Positions 1 to 11,221 are shown, counted from the stretch's first letter. The stretch: DNA of 64,000 bases from Armigeres subalbatus (GCF_024139115.2 NC_085140.1:429783240-429847239), one strand, 5' to 3'. Made by a program: numbers and translations. Notes: a model not told the origin generated them from the letters alone.

Positions 1-1170
1 GGAACTTCCGGAGGAATTCCTGGAGGAACTTCCGGAGGAATTCCTGGAGGAACTTCCGGAGGAATTCCTGGAGGAACTTCCGGAGGAATTCCTGGAGGAA
101 CTTCCGGAGGAATTCCTGGAGGAACTTCGGAGGAATTCCTGGAGGAACTTCCGGAGGAATTCCTGGAGGAACTTCCGGAGGAATTCCTGGAGGAACTTCC
201 GGAGGAATTCCTGGAGGAACTTCCGGAGGAATTCCTGGAGGAACTTCGGAGGAATTCCTGGAGGAACTTCCGGAGGAATTCCTGGAGGAACTTCCGGAGG
301 AATTCCTGGAGGAACTTCCGGAGGAATTCCTGGAGGAACTTCCGGAGGAATTCCTGGAGGAACTTCCGGAGGAATTCCTGGAGGAACTTCCGGAGGAATT
401 CCTGGAGGAACTTCCGGAGGAATTCCTGGAGGAACTTCCGGAGGAATTCCTGGAGGAACTTCCGGAGGAATTCCTGGAGGAACTTCCGGAGGAATTCCTG
501 GAGGAACTTCCGGAGGAATTCCTGGAGGAACTTCCGGAGGAATTCCTGGAGGAACTTCCGGAGGAATTCCTGGAGGAACTTCCGGAGGAATTCCTGGAGG
601 AACTTCCGGAGGAATTCCTGGAGGAACTTCCGGAGGAATTCCTGGAGGAACTTCCGGAGGAATTCCTGGAGGAACTTCCGGAGGAATTCCTGGAGGAACT
701 TCCGGAGGAATTCCTGGAGGAACTTCCGGAGGAATTCCTGGAGGAACTTTCGGAGGAATTCCTGGAGGAACTTCCGGAGGAATTCCTGGAGGAACTTCCG
801 GAGGAATTCCTGGAGGAACTTCCGGAGGAATTCCTGGAGGAACTTCCGGAGGAATTCCTGGAGGAACTTCGGAGGAATTCCTGGAGGAACTTCCGGAGGA
901 ATTCCTGGAGGAACTTCCGGAGGAATTCCTGGAGGAACTTCCGGAGGAATTCCTGGAGGAACTTCCGGAGGAATTCCTGGAGGAACTTCCGGAGGAATTC
1001 CTGGAGGAACTTCAGAAGGGATTCCTGGAAGAACTTCAGAAAGAATTGCTAGAAGAAGTTTCCGGGAACGTCCAAAGTATGTCCTCGCGAAACTTCCGGA
1101 GAAATTCCTGGTGGGCCTTCCAGAGGAATTCCTGGAGTAACTTTCGAAGGAGTCCCTGGAGGTATAAATT
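1..1170. repeat. 24-bp satellite array, continuing past the left edge
   Basis: The unit is GGAACTTCCGGAGGAATTCCTGGA, repeated about 42 times almost without change to about 1010. It then decays over about 160 bp. Three units near 124, 245 and 866 have lost one base (CTTCGG for CTTCCGG), and one near 749 has CTTTCGG. Each unit carries a GAATTC and a TTCCGG core. No unit contains a stop codon in any of the six frames, so long frames here are not evidence of a gene. The homogeneous core with a degraded right edge is what unequal exchange would give. Confidence 0.97.
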
Positions 1171-1680
1171 TTTAATTGCGCATAAAAAATAAAAATGCAA
1201 ATAAAAAATTAAAAATTAAAAACTGAAAATATAAAAATTGAAAATTCTAAATAAAAAATAAAAAATGAAAATTATAAATTAATAATTGAAAATTATAAAT
1301 AAAAATTTTAAAATTAAAACATAAACATAAAAATCAAAACATAAAATCAAAACATAAAAATCAAAATTAAAAATTAAAAATTACAAATTTAAAATTGAAA
1401 ATAAAAATTAAAAATTAAAAATTAAAAACTAAAAATTAAAAATTAAAAATCAAAAATTAAAAATTAAAAATTAAAAATTAAAAATTAAAAATTAAAAATT
1501 AAAAATTAAAAAATTCAAAATAGAAAATCAAAAATTAAAAGCTAAAAATTAAAAATTAAAATCAAAAATTAAAAATTAAATATTAAAAACTAGAAAATAA
1601 AAATTTCTTAAAATTAAAAAAACTACACATTAAATAATAAAAATTAAGCATTAAAAACTAAGGACTAAAAATAAAAATTA
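1171..1680. repeat. AT-rich simple repeat (AAAAATTA-type)
   Basis: About 500 bp made almost wholly of A and T in imperfect AAAAATT units, with occasional C or G. It separates the 24-bp satellite from the next element. I see no gene here. Confidence 0.9.
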
Positions 1681-1685
1681 TAAAT

Positions 1686-2040
1686 CTTCTATATAATAAA
1701 AATGAATTGGTCTGTGTTCGTATCCCCATAACACGAAAACAACCGGATGGATTTTCTTCATTTCTTCAGCAGTTAGGTTCGTTATAGTTTCCGACGGGTT
1801 TATATGATATTTCCTCAGTCGAAAATCATTAGTAAGTTGAGTAAATCGTGAAAAACTTAAATAAAGATTCGTATGGAAATTTCGCATGGGCAGTTCTCTA
1901 CGCTTTTCATACGTATTTGATTCGTCGTTGGGTCGTATGTTGCTTTCTTCCTCCGCGTCCGGCGGAGTCCTGCGCTGGTTTTATTTTAATGCCATTATCG
2001 ATGCCTCTCCATTCCCTGCAAGCTGTGTATAGGTACTAGT
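1686..2040. mobile_element. Possible Helitron-like fragment
   Basis: It opens with TCTTCTATATAATAAAAATG, the kind of TC-plus-TATA start that I associate with insect Helitrons. It holds a GC hairpin with arms CTCCGC and GCGGAG near 1951-1967 and ends in ACTAGT near 2040. The hairpin lies about 70 bp from the CTAG, too far for a typical Helitron 3' end, so this is only a suggestion. No protein is encoded. Confidence 0.3.
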
Positions 2041-2968
2041 TTAACTTGATCCAAAAGCTGCATGGATTCCACAGGAACATTTGATCAGCTATAACAATAA
2101 CAAGAAAAACAGATAGCTAATCTGTACCAGATGAATTAGTTTTCAAAAATGGCACCTTACCTGTTAGATTCCCAAATTGGTGCTGGTTGAAATTGGCGAT
2201 CGCCTTCGTTCTGCGTTTATCTGGTTGCTATGTAGTTCCGGTAAGGCGAACTCTTTATTTCACCCTTCTCAATCGCTTCCTGTGAAGACTCACCATTTTC
2301 ATCCGCATAATGATTGATTTCTGCTCCCGCTAGTACGACGAACGGCAAATGCAGGTACGATTCCACAGGTTATTCGATCTACAAACAAAGAAAACATCAA
2401 TGTTCACAAGTAACTGTTCGAAATAACAGATTGAAAATATATTTCAGCTTTCGTGCATTTCTTACCTGTGGAATTTCTTTGTTCCGAATATACTGCCGTT
2501 TGTCCGTCGAGCGTCCTTGAGATGATCGATCCGTGTGATGGTTCCGTCTTCCAAAAGATTTTTCGCTGCCGCTCACACTGTTTTTCTTCCGAATGGCTTA
2601 ATGGAAACTTCTAGCTCGACTGCGGTGACAGTTGTGATTCGGTCACGGTAATACTACATTGATTACGCGCAATAAATTCGCTTTTTGTGTAATATTACGT
2701 TTGTTTTCAAGCCAAAATGATGTGCAGCTTTTTTCATGTAATATATTACAAAAATTTAAAGGTAATTTTGTGGCGTTTTTACGCAGTCATAAAAACTTTT
2801 TCACCAATCATGTTTTACGTTGAGCAATGTACATAAGCATCAAATGTGGTGTAAAAATACGTTAAATCTGTTTTTACATAGAATTATCGAGTACATGCCG
2901 GAGAGTTACGTCGCGGCATATTAATATTTTTTTTGCTGTGATCCAAGGCTAATTGTAGAGAAAGATTG
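2041..2968. other. No gene recognised
   Basis: Low-complexity to ordinary AT-rich DNA with several short frames, none resembling a known protein. The 2640-2940 part is rich in TAATATTAC-like words and may be an old MITE, but I could not pair convincing terminal repeats. Confidence 0.5.
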
Positions 2969-2981
2969 ATGGGTGAAAGAT

Positions 2982-3418
2982 TTTTTTTATTCCTCTCTTT
3001 ATTTGGTAGGCACTCTGTGTTACTTAACCGCTATTGTGCCGAGATCTACTGTGGCATTCTGCTGCCAGAATCCACACAGAATCTATTTTTAGATTTTCCA
3101 TTATCATTATTGTTGTCGTTGCTTGTCCATCTCATCGTGAGTCCATTGTGTCCGTTTGTCCATGTCGTCTATCCAATGATCGTTGCATTGTTCGGTTGCC
3201 ATTTATCCGGGTAACGTTGAAAGAATGCCTCCGAGAAGAACAAGTTGTCAGTCGCCATCAGGCAGCCGTGACGGTAAGGCGTGCACCCCAGAACGCCACC
3301 GTATGGGGGCTGTGGATCCGGCGACTGACGAGGGTTTGGTGGAGGGGCTGGGAATCGAACCCATGACCATTCGCTTGTAAGGCGAACGTGTAGCCAACTA
3401 CGCTACGGGATCCCCCCT
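2982..3418 (-). mobile_element. Complete tRNA-derived SINE with target duplication
   Basis: Read on the minus strand, the 5' end is a tRNA-like head. The D stem is GTAGC/GCTAC, the anticodon stem is TTCGC/GCGAA with a UAC-like (valine) anticodon, and a T arm follows. The pol III A box TAGCGTAGTTGG (3394-3405) and B box GGTTCGATTCC (3351-3361) match the consensus exactly. A tRNA-unrelated body of about 350 bp and an A-rich tail (near 2982) follow. A 13-bp direct repeat, ATGGGTGAAAGAT, flanks it at 2969-2981 and 3419-3431. The acceptor stem is degenerate, so this is a SINE head and not a working tRNA gene. The body differs from Feilai, and I cannot name the family. Confidence 0.88.
3351..3361 (-). 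promoter_or_regulatory. Pol III B box of the SINE
   Basis: The minus strand reads GGTTCGATTCC, a full match to the B-box consensus. Together with the A box at 3394-3405 it forms an internal type-2 pol III promoter, so this copy could in principle still be transcribed. Confidence 0.8.
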
Positions 3419-3439
3419 ATGGGTGAAAGATGATCCTCA

Positions 3440-4620
3440 ACATAAACAACGAAAAAAGATTCTCCCTTGGCCCGAGAAACGCATGCTTTGGTCTCATTGA
3501 AACAAAAAATTGAAACCCTGAATTTGACCGTCAAAAATCGTTAGACCGAATAGATCATTAGACCAGAAATTCCGTTTGATATGAATGGCCATTTGACAAA
3601 AAGAAACATTAGGCCCGAAAATATCCTTTCTGCAAAACAACCCTTTCAGAAATACGGCATTTTTGGCACATGACCTAATCGGTTAAACGACTTTCTGGCC
3701 AAATGATCAATTCAGCCGAACGACACTTTTCGCAGAAAATGCCAATTGGCAGAAATGGTTGTTTTTTAAAAAGACATTTTTGCGCCAATCCATTCTTATT
3801 AAATCACATTTTTGGTCAAACGACTTTTTTGGGCCGAACGGCATTTTCAGTCAACTGACCTGTTAGGGCAAACAAATTTTTCGGCCAAATGATCAATTCG
3901 GCCGAATGTTCGTTTTGCCTATATGTCGCCGTTGTGGACCTGATAAAAGTTTCAGGTAAACGTTCAGATAGGCTCGGCTAAATGGAATTTGGCTTGATGA
4001 CTTTTGGCTTAAAGGCCAGTATCGTCTTAAAAAGTGAAGGTTACAATTTTTTTGTTTTTGTTTTGTTTTTATTGTCTTTATTAGGAAGACTTTCAGCCCT
4101 CGGCTGCCTCGTCTCCGGCGGGTTACGAAATTGTGTTTAATGGTCATCAAACGAGTAGCCAGTTTCGACCATATGATCCGTTCAGTAATTGACGTTTGGC
4201 CGTATGCCAAATGACATTTTCGGCCAAACGGCATTTTTGGCCTAATTACTTCTACGGCCAAACGATCAATTCGGCAAGACGACCTGTTAGGACAAACAGC
4301 ATTTTGGCAAATAACCAGTTGAAATTCAAAATATTCTTCCGATAAAGTCTTGAAAATAACCAAAATGGACTGCAGCCGAACGATGCTTTTGGCCGAATGT
4401 CATTTCGGCCAAAGGGCAAATTCGGCCAATTGAGCTATTCGGCCAACCGATTTTTTCAGTCAAATGAACTGTTCAACCAAATGACAAAGGTCAAATAATT
4501 TTAAGCTAGATAGTCTTTTACCAAATCGTCTATTCGGTCAAGCGACATATTCGACCAAACTACTATCAGCCTTGTGGCCTTCAGCCAAATAGCTTTTTGC
4601 CGACCGATGCTTTTCAGTAC
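3440..4620. repeat. Degenerate GGCCGAAT/GGCCAAAT repeat region
   Basis: The words CGGCCAAACGACATTTT, GGCCGAATG and their relatives recur at roughly 17-21 bp spacing on both strands, heavily mutated. They are clearly related to the clean 17-bp units at 36291-37359. This is probably an old copy of the same foldback family; I could not pair its ends or find a target duplication. No gene is present. Confidence 0.65.
4041..4140 (-). mobile_element. Possible SINE/LINE 3' tail
   Basis: The minus strand reads GAGGCAGCCGAGGGCTGAAA, then AATAAAGACAATAAAAACAA and an A-rich run. This resembles a 3' tail I remember as common in Aedes interspersed repeats. It sits as a discrete block inside the GGCCGAAT repeats. 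No target duplication was found. Confidence 0.35.
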
Positions 4621-4689
4621 AAAAATTCAACGTGAAGTTCTTTCGATTTAAGCGAAAATTCATCGCATTTTCTGAGGTTTTTTTCTTAG

Positions 4690-5060
4690 TTTTTACGTAG
4701 AATACGAAATCTTGGAGGAGCTTCCAGACAAAATCCTGGATGAACTTCCGGATGAAATTCTGGAGGAACTCTTTACGAAATTATGGAGGAAGTCCTGAAC
4801 GAAATCCTGGAAGAACTTCCAGACGAAAACCTGGAGGAACTTCCAGATGACATCCTGAAGGAACTTTCAGAGGAATTTCCTTATGAAGTCATGGAGGAAC
4901 TTCCAGACGAAATCGTGGAGGAATTTTAGGAGGAATTCCTGGAGGAACCTCCGAATTAAGTTCTGGAGGAACCTCCACACTAGCTCCTGGAATAACTTCC
5001 GGAAGAATTCCTAGAAATACTTCAGAAGAAAAAATCATTACGCCTCCTCTGGTAAAATTT
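4690..5060. repeat. Degenerate 24-bp-type satellite island
   Basis: Repeated GGAGGAACTTCCAGACGAAATCCT-like units, each mutated differently, are recognisably related to the clean array at 1-1010. Several minus-strand frames read as proline/glutamate-rich repeats only because the unit lacks stops. Confidence 0.75.
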
Positions 5061-5061
5061 A

Positions 5062-5275
5062 AATCGGTGCACAAGTCTAATCATAACAAGCCATGAAAAC
5101 AAATTTATCGAACTTGTATACAAGTAAAAAAAAACACCAGGAAGCTATGATAAAACACTTCGTTCTCGCTCTTTTTATGTTGGGAACCATATATGTTTTC
5201 CCACAGCTAAAACAAGTTGTAATGCATCATCAGAACTGGTGCCCCCCGTAATTGGGGATTTTAAAAAGGAATCAG
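5062..5275 (-). repeat. Dispersed repeat Q, copy 1
   Basis: The reverse complement matches 63655-63865 along most of its length. Shared words include GATGATGCATTaCAACTTGTT, CCCAACATAAAA, ACTTGTATACAAGT and TTCATGGCTTGTTATGAT. The two copies lie in opposite orientation at opposite ends of the window. The family is unknown to me and shows no coding potential. Confidence 0.7.
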
Positions 5276-5389
5276 TTCATTATCGTAATAGCTGGCGAAA
5301 AATGTCTCTCACGGTATGCTACTTATCGCTAGTGTATGAAAAGATGATAAGTGATAGGTTTTTCATTTTTCCTTGGATTCAATCCCTGA

Positions 5390-5795
5390 AGGTGTCATGT
5401 ACAATTCGTGCATAAGACCGGTAGTCCTCTATGGACATGAAACTTGGACGATGTTCGAGGAGGACTTGCAAGCACTCGGGGTGTTCGAGAGTCGGGTGCT
5501 TAGGATCATCTGAGAAGACGGTGTGTGGTGGCGAAGGATAAACCACGAACTCAGTATCCAGAAGATAGCCGTAAGGAAACGACGGGCAGGGCATGTTGAA
5601 AGAACGCTGGACAGCAACCCCGCAAAGGTGATGTTCACTTCCAATCCGGCAGGTACGAGACGGCGTGGAGCGAAGCGAGCGAGGTAGGTGGGATGAACAG
5701 GTACAGAACGAATTAGCGACTTGGTGTAATGTGGCGTCAAATTGTTGAGTCAGTGTTATCTGTTTAGATATAAGCTCAATAAATGAATTAGGTTG
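5390..5795 (+). pseudogene. RTE-clade LINE, 3'-end relic
   Basis: The translation shows the C-terminal end of an RTE-type reverse transcriptase protein: IRPVVLYGHETW, a leucine-rich EEDLQALGVFE-like stretch, a broken WRRRxNHEL motif and RAGHVERTLDSNPAKV. The frames are interrupted by indels near 5510 and 5540 and by several stops. The 3' end is a very short UTR (CTGTTTAGATATAAGCTCAATAAATGAAT), as expected for RTE. It matches the copies at 44504-46141 and 55384-56160, so it is the same subfamily. The copy is 5'-truncated and dead. Confidence 0.8.
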
Positions 5796-8700
5796 CTATT
5801 GCTTCTAACTTGATTTCTCTATTGGCTGTTTTTTATTATGTTATGGAAAATTTCTAATTCTTCAGGAGGCGTTTTTCAATTAATCGTGATGGATAGGGAG
5901 AAACAAAAAAAGGACTAAGATAAATTATTCATTGTCAAATCACAAAACAAAACAATACGAACGGTTCACTCATGCTTTCATCTACTCAGTGACTAGGTAA
6001 ATGTTGGAAAAGGCAATAAATTCGCCTTCATAAATGAAAATCCAATTTCAAACCCAACTTTCACCATATGTCGTTGAACTCAAACACTCCACGCTCGTTA
6101 GGCTACCTTAAAAGTTCTCTTAAAAGTGCCACTGACTACGAAGACGCCTAACGTACACCCAATTTCGACTTCTTATGGAAATGCTAAACTCGCTTCAACT
6201 GCAATTTCCGCTATCTGTTTTATCGCAATCTACAACTGAAACGACCCAAACTTTGTTCACCACATTACCTCAGATCGGAATATGTCGTCAGGCGTCGGAG
6301 ACTGAGTCGTCCTTTGACAGAGTGAGCCGTCTCCACCGCCTCCAACCACCCAGCAGTAAAATGACTCCTGTGACAATGAACTCTACCCTTGGCGTCACTG
6401 TCGAGCGTTATCCTGCCCTTGGGCGGCTGTGGTGGCAACTAGTTACCCGATGGCAGTGGTCGGGAAGTGCTGTCGAAAAAGATTTGATTAAAGTTTATAA
6501 CCAAGTTTGCGTCATAAATAATTCATCTCGACTGCTTGTTCCTTCCGGCGCTGCTTTTCTGGTCGGGCAACTATCTTCTCGGCGAATCCCTTGGAATAAG
6601 AGTGTGTATGGTGACGGTCGATGTCATTCTTGATGCTGTGTTCTTCAAGTTGCAGAATAAGGACTTCCAGACTTGCACTGCCATCGCATTGGAATTCCCA
6701 GTCAGAGCTTGTTCTCGTTGTTTGATGGTGTCGTTTTCCGAGAATTTCCGACATGAAAATGAAGTAAATCATGGAAGCACATTAAACCTGATTGTCATAA
6801 ATCCCTGCAAAGTCAATAAAATTGAAATTTCCATCTAAATTGTTGGGCTTCGAGTTACGTGAGCTCCGGAAATGACCATTGACGTAGGAACGGAAATAGG
6901 ATTTCTTCTACTTTGTCTTCTACTGTCTGTATAATATCGCTCAACTGGAGCATTGCTACTTCGCATAATATGGCTGATTAACCACTTAACGGTCCTGAAA
7001 ACGTAACTTAAATTTTATTAAGATTCACGAACCGGAGATCGAACCCACAATTGATGTTTTAATCAGACCAGACCAGAAGCAGACTAACATCAATGAAAAA
7101 TATGTTGCCCAGGCATAACAATTCGGGGAATAATAATCCTTTTGAAGCTGGTGACAATGACCAAAATTAATTCGAGAATGTCAGTTTGATTGCAGCAATT
7201 CTAAAACTATCTCAGAGTCATCAAATTAGGAAATTCGTTTGAATTGCCAAACGTTTCCCAAGGAATGTTTCTCCGATAGAGTTGTCCATCAGGAATTTAA
7301 TCAAGTTTGGCATTTTCACTCGTGATCCCCGCACCAGGGTGTCAAAATGCAGCGGCTGAAGGTGCGGTGCGGCACTGGCAAAGCATAGCAGAGAACAATA
7401 TTGGATTGTTTCTTGTAACTCTTTGAATTTCTACATAGCTGCTGACGTCTTGTCATTGTGCCAATATTGCACATTTTATTGGATCTACGGTGAGACACGG
7501 GATGGAAGCCGAGAAGAGGTGTGTGTGAGCAAACTAAATGGTGCCAATTTCAAATCGTTCGAAATGTGTCTGTCTGTGATGCAAGAAATCTGACTCGGTT
7601 TACCACAGAGGGAATCCAGAATCAGATACTCCGGTCCGCAAACGACTGAGGAGTCTAAATCCATCCATAAACGTGACATAAAGTTTAAAGCGAATTCAGC
7701 AGCTAAATCCTCAGAAATTGGCCACCGTTGAAATCTTGTGCGCTATGTATCCGATTGATGAGACGCGGTATCACGTCGCGCCATTCATTTCTGCCCATTC
7801 TATTTGAAGAAGGGACTCCGTTAATAGCGAAAGATTATAGAGATTACCGCTTCGCCCAGGTTTAGTTGGAAATTCATCGCAAACAGTTCGAAGACATCGT
7901 CGTCATCATCATCATCCCGAACATGGTGCGCTCTATTTGAGGGATTAGAAATTCATGACCATAAAATGACGCCAGAAGCTGAAAAGCGGACCCCTCCATC
8001 CTCGACTTCGTCGTCGTTCGCAATTTGTGGCTTGTCTTCATTTGCATAATGAAAACCGGCAATATTTTTGCCTTTTATTGAGAAAACGGGGAAATGACCC
8101 ACGCGGCCCACCAGTTGGTTTGCAATCATAAGCAAATGTCGTCGGCAGACAGTCGTTGGTATTTTGGTGAGCGTGGTTTTCTTCGGTTTCCGGTTCAGAT
8201 GAGGGTATTTCATCTGGTGTCGACATTGACGGACCAGTAGGTAAACCCTCCATTACAGAATAGATCCAAGCGCCGTAAATGCAAGTAGATTTGTCTCATT
8301 TGGTGAATCGCGTTCGAATCCAGTTTATAAACTACATCACGCTTTCAGGAGAACATAACTCCATAAGCAGGCAACAGCGAAAATCAGATTTTTCATCTCT
8401 GCTCAGTGGCAGCATGCACAAAAAGATGTGCTAATTATGTATGAATCGACATTTGAACCAAGGACGGTCATTATGGGAGCCATTTCGTCTTTAAAAGATG
8501 GTCCTTTAAAGAAAGTTAGAAAACTGATTTTGAGGTAAAATGTTTTATAGCAACGTTTGTTAAATTTGTTAGGTCTTATCAGATGAGTAATTTAATAATA
8601 TAGTATAAGAATACTACGAAAAATTTAAGTGGAAATTTGGAGACAAGGTATTTTTGACAATAAAAACAAATCATCTGTTGTTGATTTGTGTTGTTGGCTC

Positions 8701-8814
8701 AGAGGTCTATCGTTAACCTACTCTTTGCTTAACGTAAAAATCTATCGTGCAAGATGTTTTTCGTCTGTCGGCTTAATCTCAGCTTATCCGTAAATACACA
8801 AACTTTTCTTTACG
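5796..8814. other. No gene recognised, low-copy-looking DNA
   Basis: About 3 kb with balanced composition, little internal repetition and several frames of 60-150 codons on both strands (for example 6175-6633 plus and 7953-8253 minus). None shows a motif I know, a convincing codon pattern or splice signals. It could be intronic or intergenic single-copy DNA. Confidence 0.5.
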
Positions 8815-8854
8815 TCCCCATTCTCCATGCTTCAGATGAATGACAGTATGGCAA

Positions 8855-9829
8855 TGTCTCCGGTTGTGGGCCACCCTGCATATATTTTGACTCTTGATAG
8901 ATACGGGAAATCTGAGTAATGTTAAACTTGTAGTTTGACGCACACATAAGAGCTAATACAGAAGCTTGCACACGTATATGGTCTCTAGCTGCGAGCAAAC
9001 AAATAAAATGGTGAAAATTTGTTTGTGTTTCAAAATTTTGTTATTTTCCAAGTGCGATACATCGAAGCCAAGCTTTGGGAGGAGATAAGTGCTCTACTTC
9101 GTATGTTAAGTGTATGTTGTGCTGTCCTATCAGATTTCAGTGAAATGTCGTGTAAATTTGCTAAGAAAAGTATCTACCATTCCCGGTTGTGAGCCATTCA
9201 ATGTACCTAAATGTAGGCCGCTGCAAACCTCATCCATTGCAATGGTTGCGATCGTCCCATGCATTTGAAGTTCGCCGGCATAAAAATCAGCTATTTTACA
9301 AGCAAGATTTTTCTTCATTGTGCCATTGAAAGTAGAGGGAAAGACGGCTTTGGCAGGTTTTGTTCTATTATTGGCAGGGGGGTTTTTGTCGACCAAATTT
9401 TATGAAATTTGGACACAATATTCTTTGATATGCAAAGAACGTTTAGGCCAAATTTGAGCCTAGTCAGTCATAAAAAACCCTGCCAATAATAGAACAAAAC
9501 CAGCAAAACCGTTATTCTCCCTAATTACTTCTTGATTTTTTTTTACTGTAGGCTTCTAAAAAAATAAAGGTTCTTTAAGCTCAAGGGAATTTTTCTTCAT
9601 ATTTCTCTGTTTCTAGCAGGCCTAAAAAGTGTCCCACAACCGGCTACAACATTTTGTTTGGTCAAAAATCTTCATATAAGTAGCTGTATTTTTTTACGTT
9701 TGGGTGAAACAATATTTTGACTGCGGAGAACAATTAGCCATGGTCTTTAGCTTTCCATTGGTTTCCACATCAATGTATAATGTAGACTAAAAAAAGCGAA
9801 AAACGCAACTAGGCCTACAACCGGAGACA
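8855..9829. mobile_element. Putative TIR element with nested MITE
   Basis: The left end TGTCTCCGGTTGTGGGCC and the right end GGCCTACAACCGGAGACA are inverted repeats (17 of 18 match). Further copies of the same core lie inside, CCCGGTTGTGAGCC near 9180 in one orientation and CCCACAACCGG near 9633 in the other. This gives a symmetric set of four. No transposase is seen and no target duplication is clear. A separate MITE lies at 9335-9521. Confidence 0.5.
9335..9521. mobile_element. MITE, GGGGAATGACGG family, copy 1
   Basis: The inverted ends include GGCAGGTTTTGTTCTATTAT and its reverse complement, and TA dinucleotides flank both sides (9333-9334 and 9522-9523). The internal text TCAAATTTGGCC...TTCTTTGCATATCAAA is shared with the MITE at 53785-53910. 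The element is non-coding and suggests mobilisation by a TA-target transposase in trans. Confidence 0.8.
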
Positions 9830-10080
9830 CTCCCTCCCAAACTGCCACATACATTTTTCGTTTCTAGTTTTCTTTCTTTCTAACATACGTAGCCCTACTG
9901 CTCAAAAATAATGCTTTTACCTATTTGTGGACAAACGGGTATTGGAGGACATTTTTTGCGGTTTTAGTTTTATTGAATGTGATCCAAAGCTAGTTTTATC
10001 AATGCATAAATCTTCGCAATTTTTGTTTGTCAATCGAAATGTGGCACAAATGGTCAGACACATTTTACAGATATTGACTG

Positions 10081-10527
10081 TCAATCTTGTTTAAGGGACC
10101 GACTGTTTACTTCAATGACATTTACTTCCAGGGTGCAGCAGCCGTAAAAAGTGTAGACAACAACCTTCCGTGCACCATGTTTACGGTACTCGTCACTGAG
10201 TGGCGATACCGGCGTTTCTATCTGTGTTGTTAAGCCTGCTACTCTATGTTCTGAGATTTTCTCATTTTCCACCATGAGCTCATGGGAGAATGGTAGTTGG
10301 AAATCGATAAAATGTATGGGAAAATCAAGTATTTTGCAAATTTCTGGAAAATGGAAGTGTTTTAGGAGAAAGTAGTGATAAGGAATGAAGTATGAGGTGA
10401 AAAGATTATCTCCTGCACTTAGTTTGCACTGTTTAGTAGTTTTATAGTGATGAAATTTCGATTTTACTACCACTGAAAAAACGCCATCTCTTGCATTAAT
10501 CGTTTTGACTGGTACCTTATTGTACAT
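10081..10527 (-). CDS. Unrecognised 148-codon frame
   Basis: This is an uninterrupted frame with a real ATG, only two bases outside the left LTR of the element at 10530-11356. The C-terminal half is mixed in composition (SEHRVAGLTTQIETPVSPLS, then EYRKHGARKVVVYTFYGC) and does not look like simple repeat. I see no signal peptide or membrane segment and no domain I can name. It could be a fragment of an old element or a chance frame. Low confidence that it is a real gene. Confidence 0.25.
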   Translation of the reverse strand: MYNKVPVKTINARDGVFSVVVKSKFHHYKTTKQCKLSAGDNLFTSYFIPYHYFLLKHFHFPEICKILDFPIHFIDFQLPFSHELMVENEKISEHRVAGLTTQIETPVSPLSDEYRKHGARKVVVYTFYGCCTLEVNVIEVNSRSLKQD

Positions 10528-10701
10528 TGTGTGGGGTTTGAGTAAAATGTCATCAGCGTGTGTTTATAGATTCACACCTCAGCGTGTCAAGCAGCGAGCA
10601 GTAAGTCATGACTTAAGCTCTTCTGGTCAGTTCTCCGCGGCGTGCACACGAATCCACGGAGAGTCGCTGTCATAATTTTGTCCCGGTCATTTAGGGCTAC
10701 A

Positions 10702-10722
10702 CATTTTGGCGATCCTGCCAGT
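10702..10722 (+). promoter_or_regulatory. tRNA primer-binding site of the short LTR element
   Basis: TTTTGGCGATCCTGCCAG lies immediately after the first LTR. The same TGGCGATCCTGCCAG occurs at 23729-23743 directly after a BEL-type LTR. This position is where minus-strand DNA synthesis of LTR elements is primed. Confidence 0.7.
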
Positions 10723-10788
10723 CTACTTTTTAGATCCTGTTGCTGATGAGGTGAGTTGAATTCAAGTGGTTAAATTGTGAAGAGTGAG

Positions 10789-10866
10789 CCCTCCTTAGCC
10801 GTGTGGTAAGACGCGCGGCTACAAAGCAAGACCATGCTGAGGGTGGCTGGATTCGATTCGCGACTC
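10789..10866 (+). mobile_element. Feilai-like tRNA head, isolated
   Basis: GCCCTCCTTAGCCGTGTGGT (A box about 10796-10807) and GGATTCGATTC (B box 10849-10859) form a tRNA-like SINE head. The start CCTCCTTAGCCG equals the first bases of the Feilai copy at 62798-63000. What follows is not Feilai body, so only the head is present, inside the LTR element's interior. Confidence 0.6.
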
Positions 10867-11114
10867 ACACTTTTGGGGACCCATGTTCTAAATCATTGTT
10901 CTGGTATTAAAACCATGATGTTTATTTTGGTGTGCGGTTTTCAATGGAGTTAACCGGTTGCTCACATGCAACAGATGTCACCTTCGTCTCATTTAAGTAA
11001 CCCAGGAGAAAAACAAGCATTGCATCCTATGCTAGAACATTTTGTATTGCGTTTTTAATGAGAGAAGAAGGGGAATGTGGGGTTCAAGTAAAATGTCATC
11101 AGCGTGTGTTTAAA

Positions 11115-11221
11115 CCCGAGCAGCACACATGTTGCACAAAAGTTTCTGTAACCCATGTACAACCGAATCAAGTCACATTTGAGTTGCTGCAACCAAATCG
11201 GTCAGGATTGTGCTGCTAGGG
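11115..11221. mobile_element. 107-bp MITE inside the 3' LTR
   Basis: The terminal repeats CCCGAGCAGCACA and the reverse complement of TGTGCTGCTAGGG match at 12 of 13 positions. The other LTR of the same element (near 10565) lacks this block and reads straight from GTGTTTA to AGATTCACACC, so it serves as an empty-site control. Confidence 0.85.

Noticed and set aside
3340..3416. A functional tRNA-Val gene
   Set aside because: The arms and anticodon look right, but the acceptor stem does not pair and the sequence continues into a SINE body with a flanking 13-bp target duplication.
6175..6633. A 152-codon gene
   Set aside because: No motif and overlapping frames on both strands; looks like chance in GC-richer DNA.
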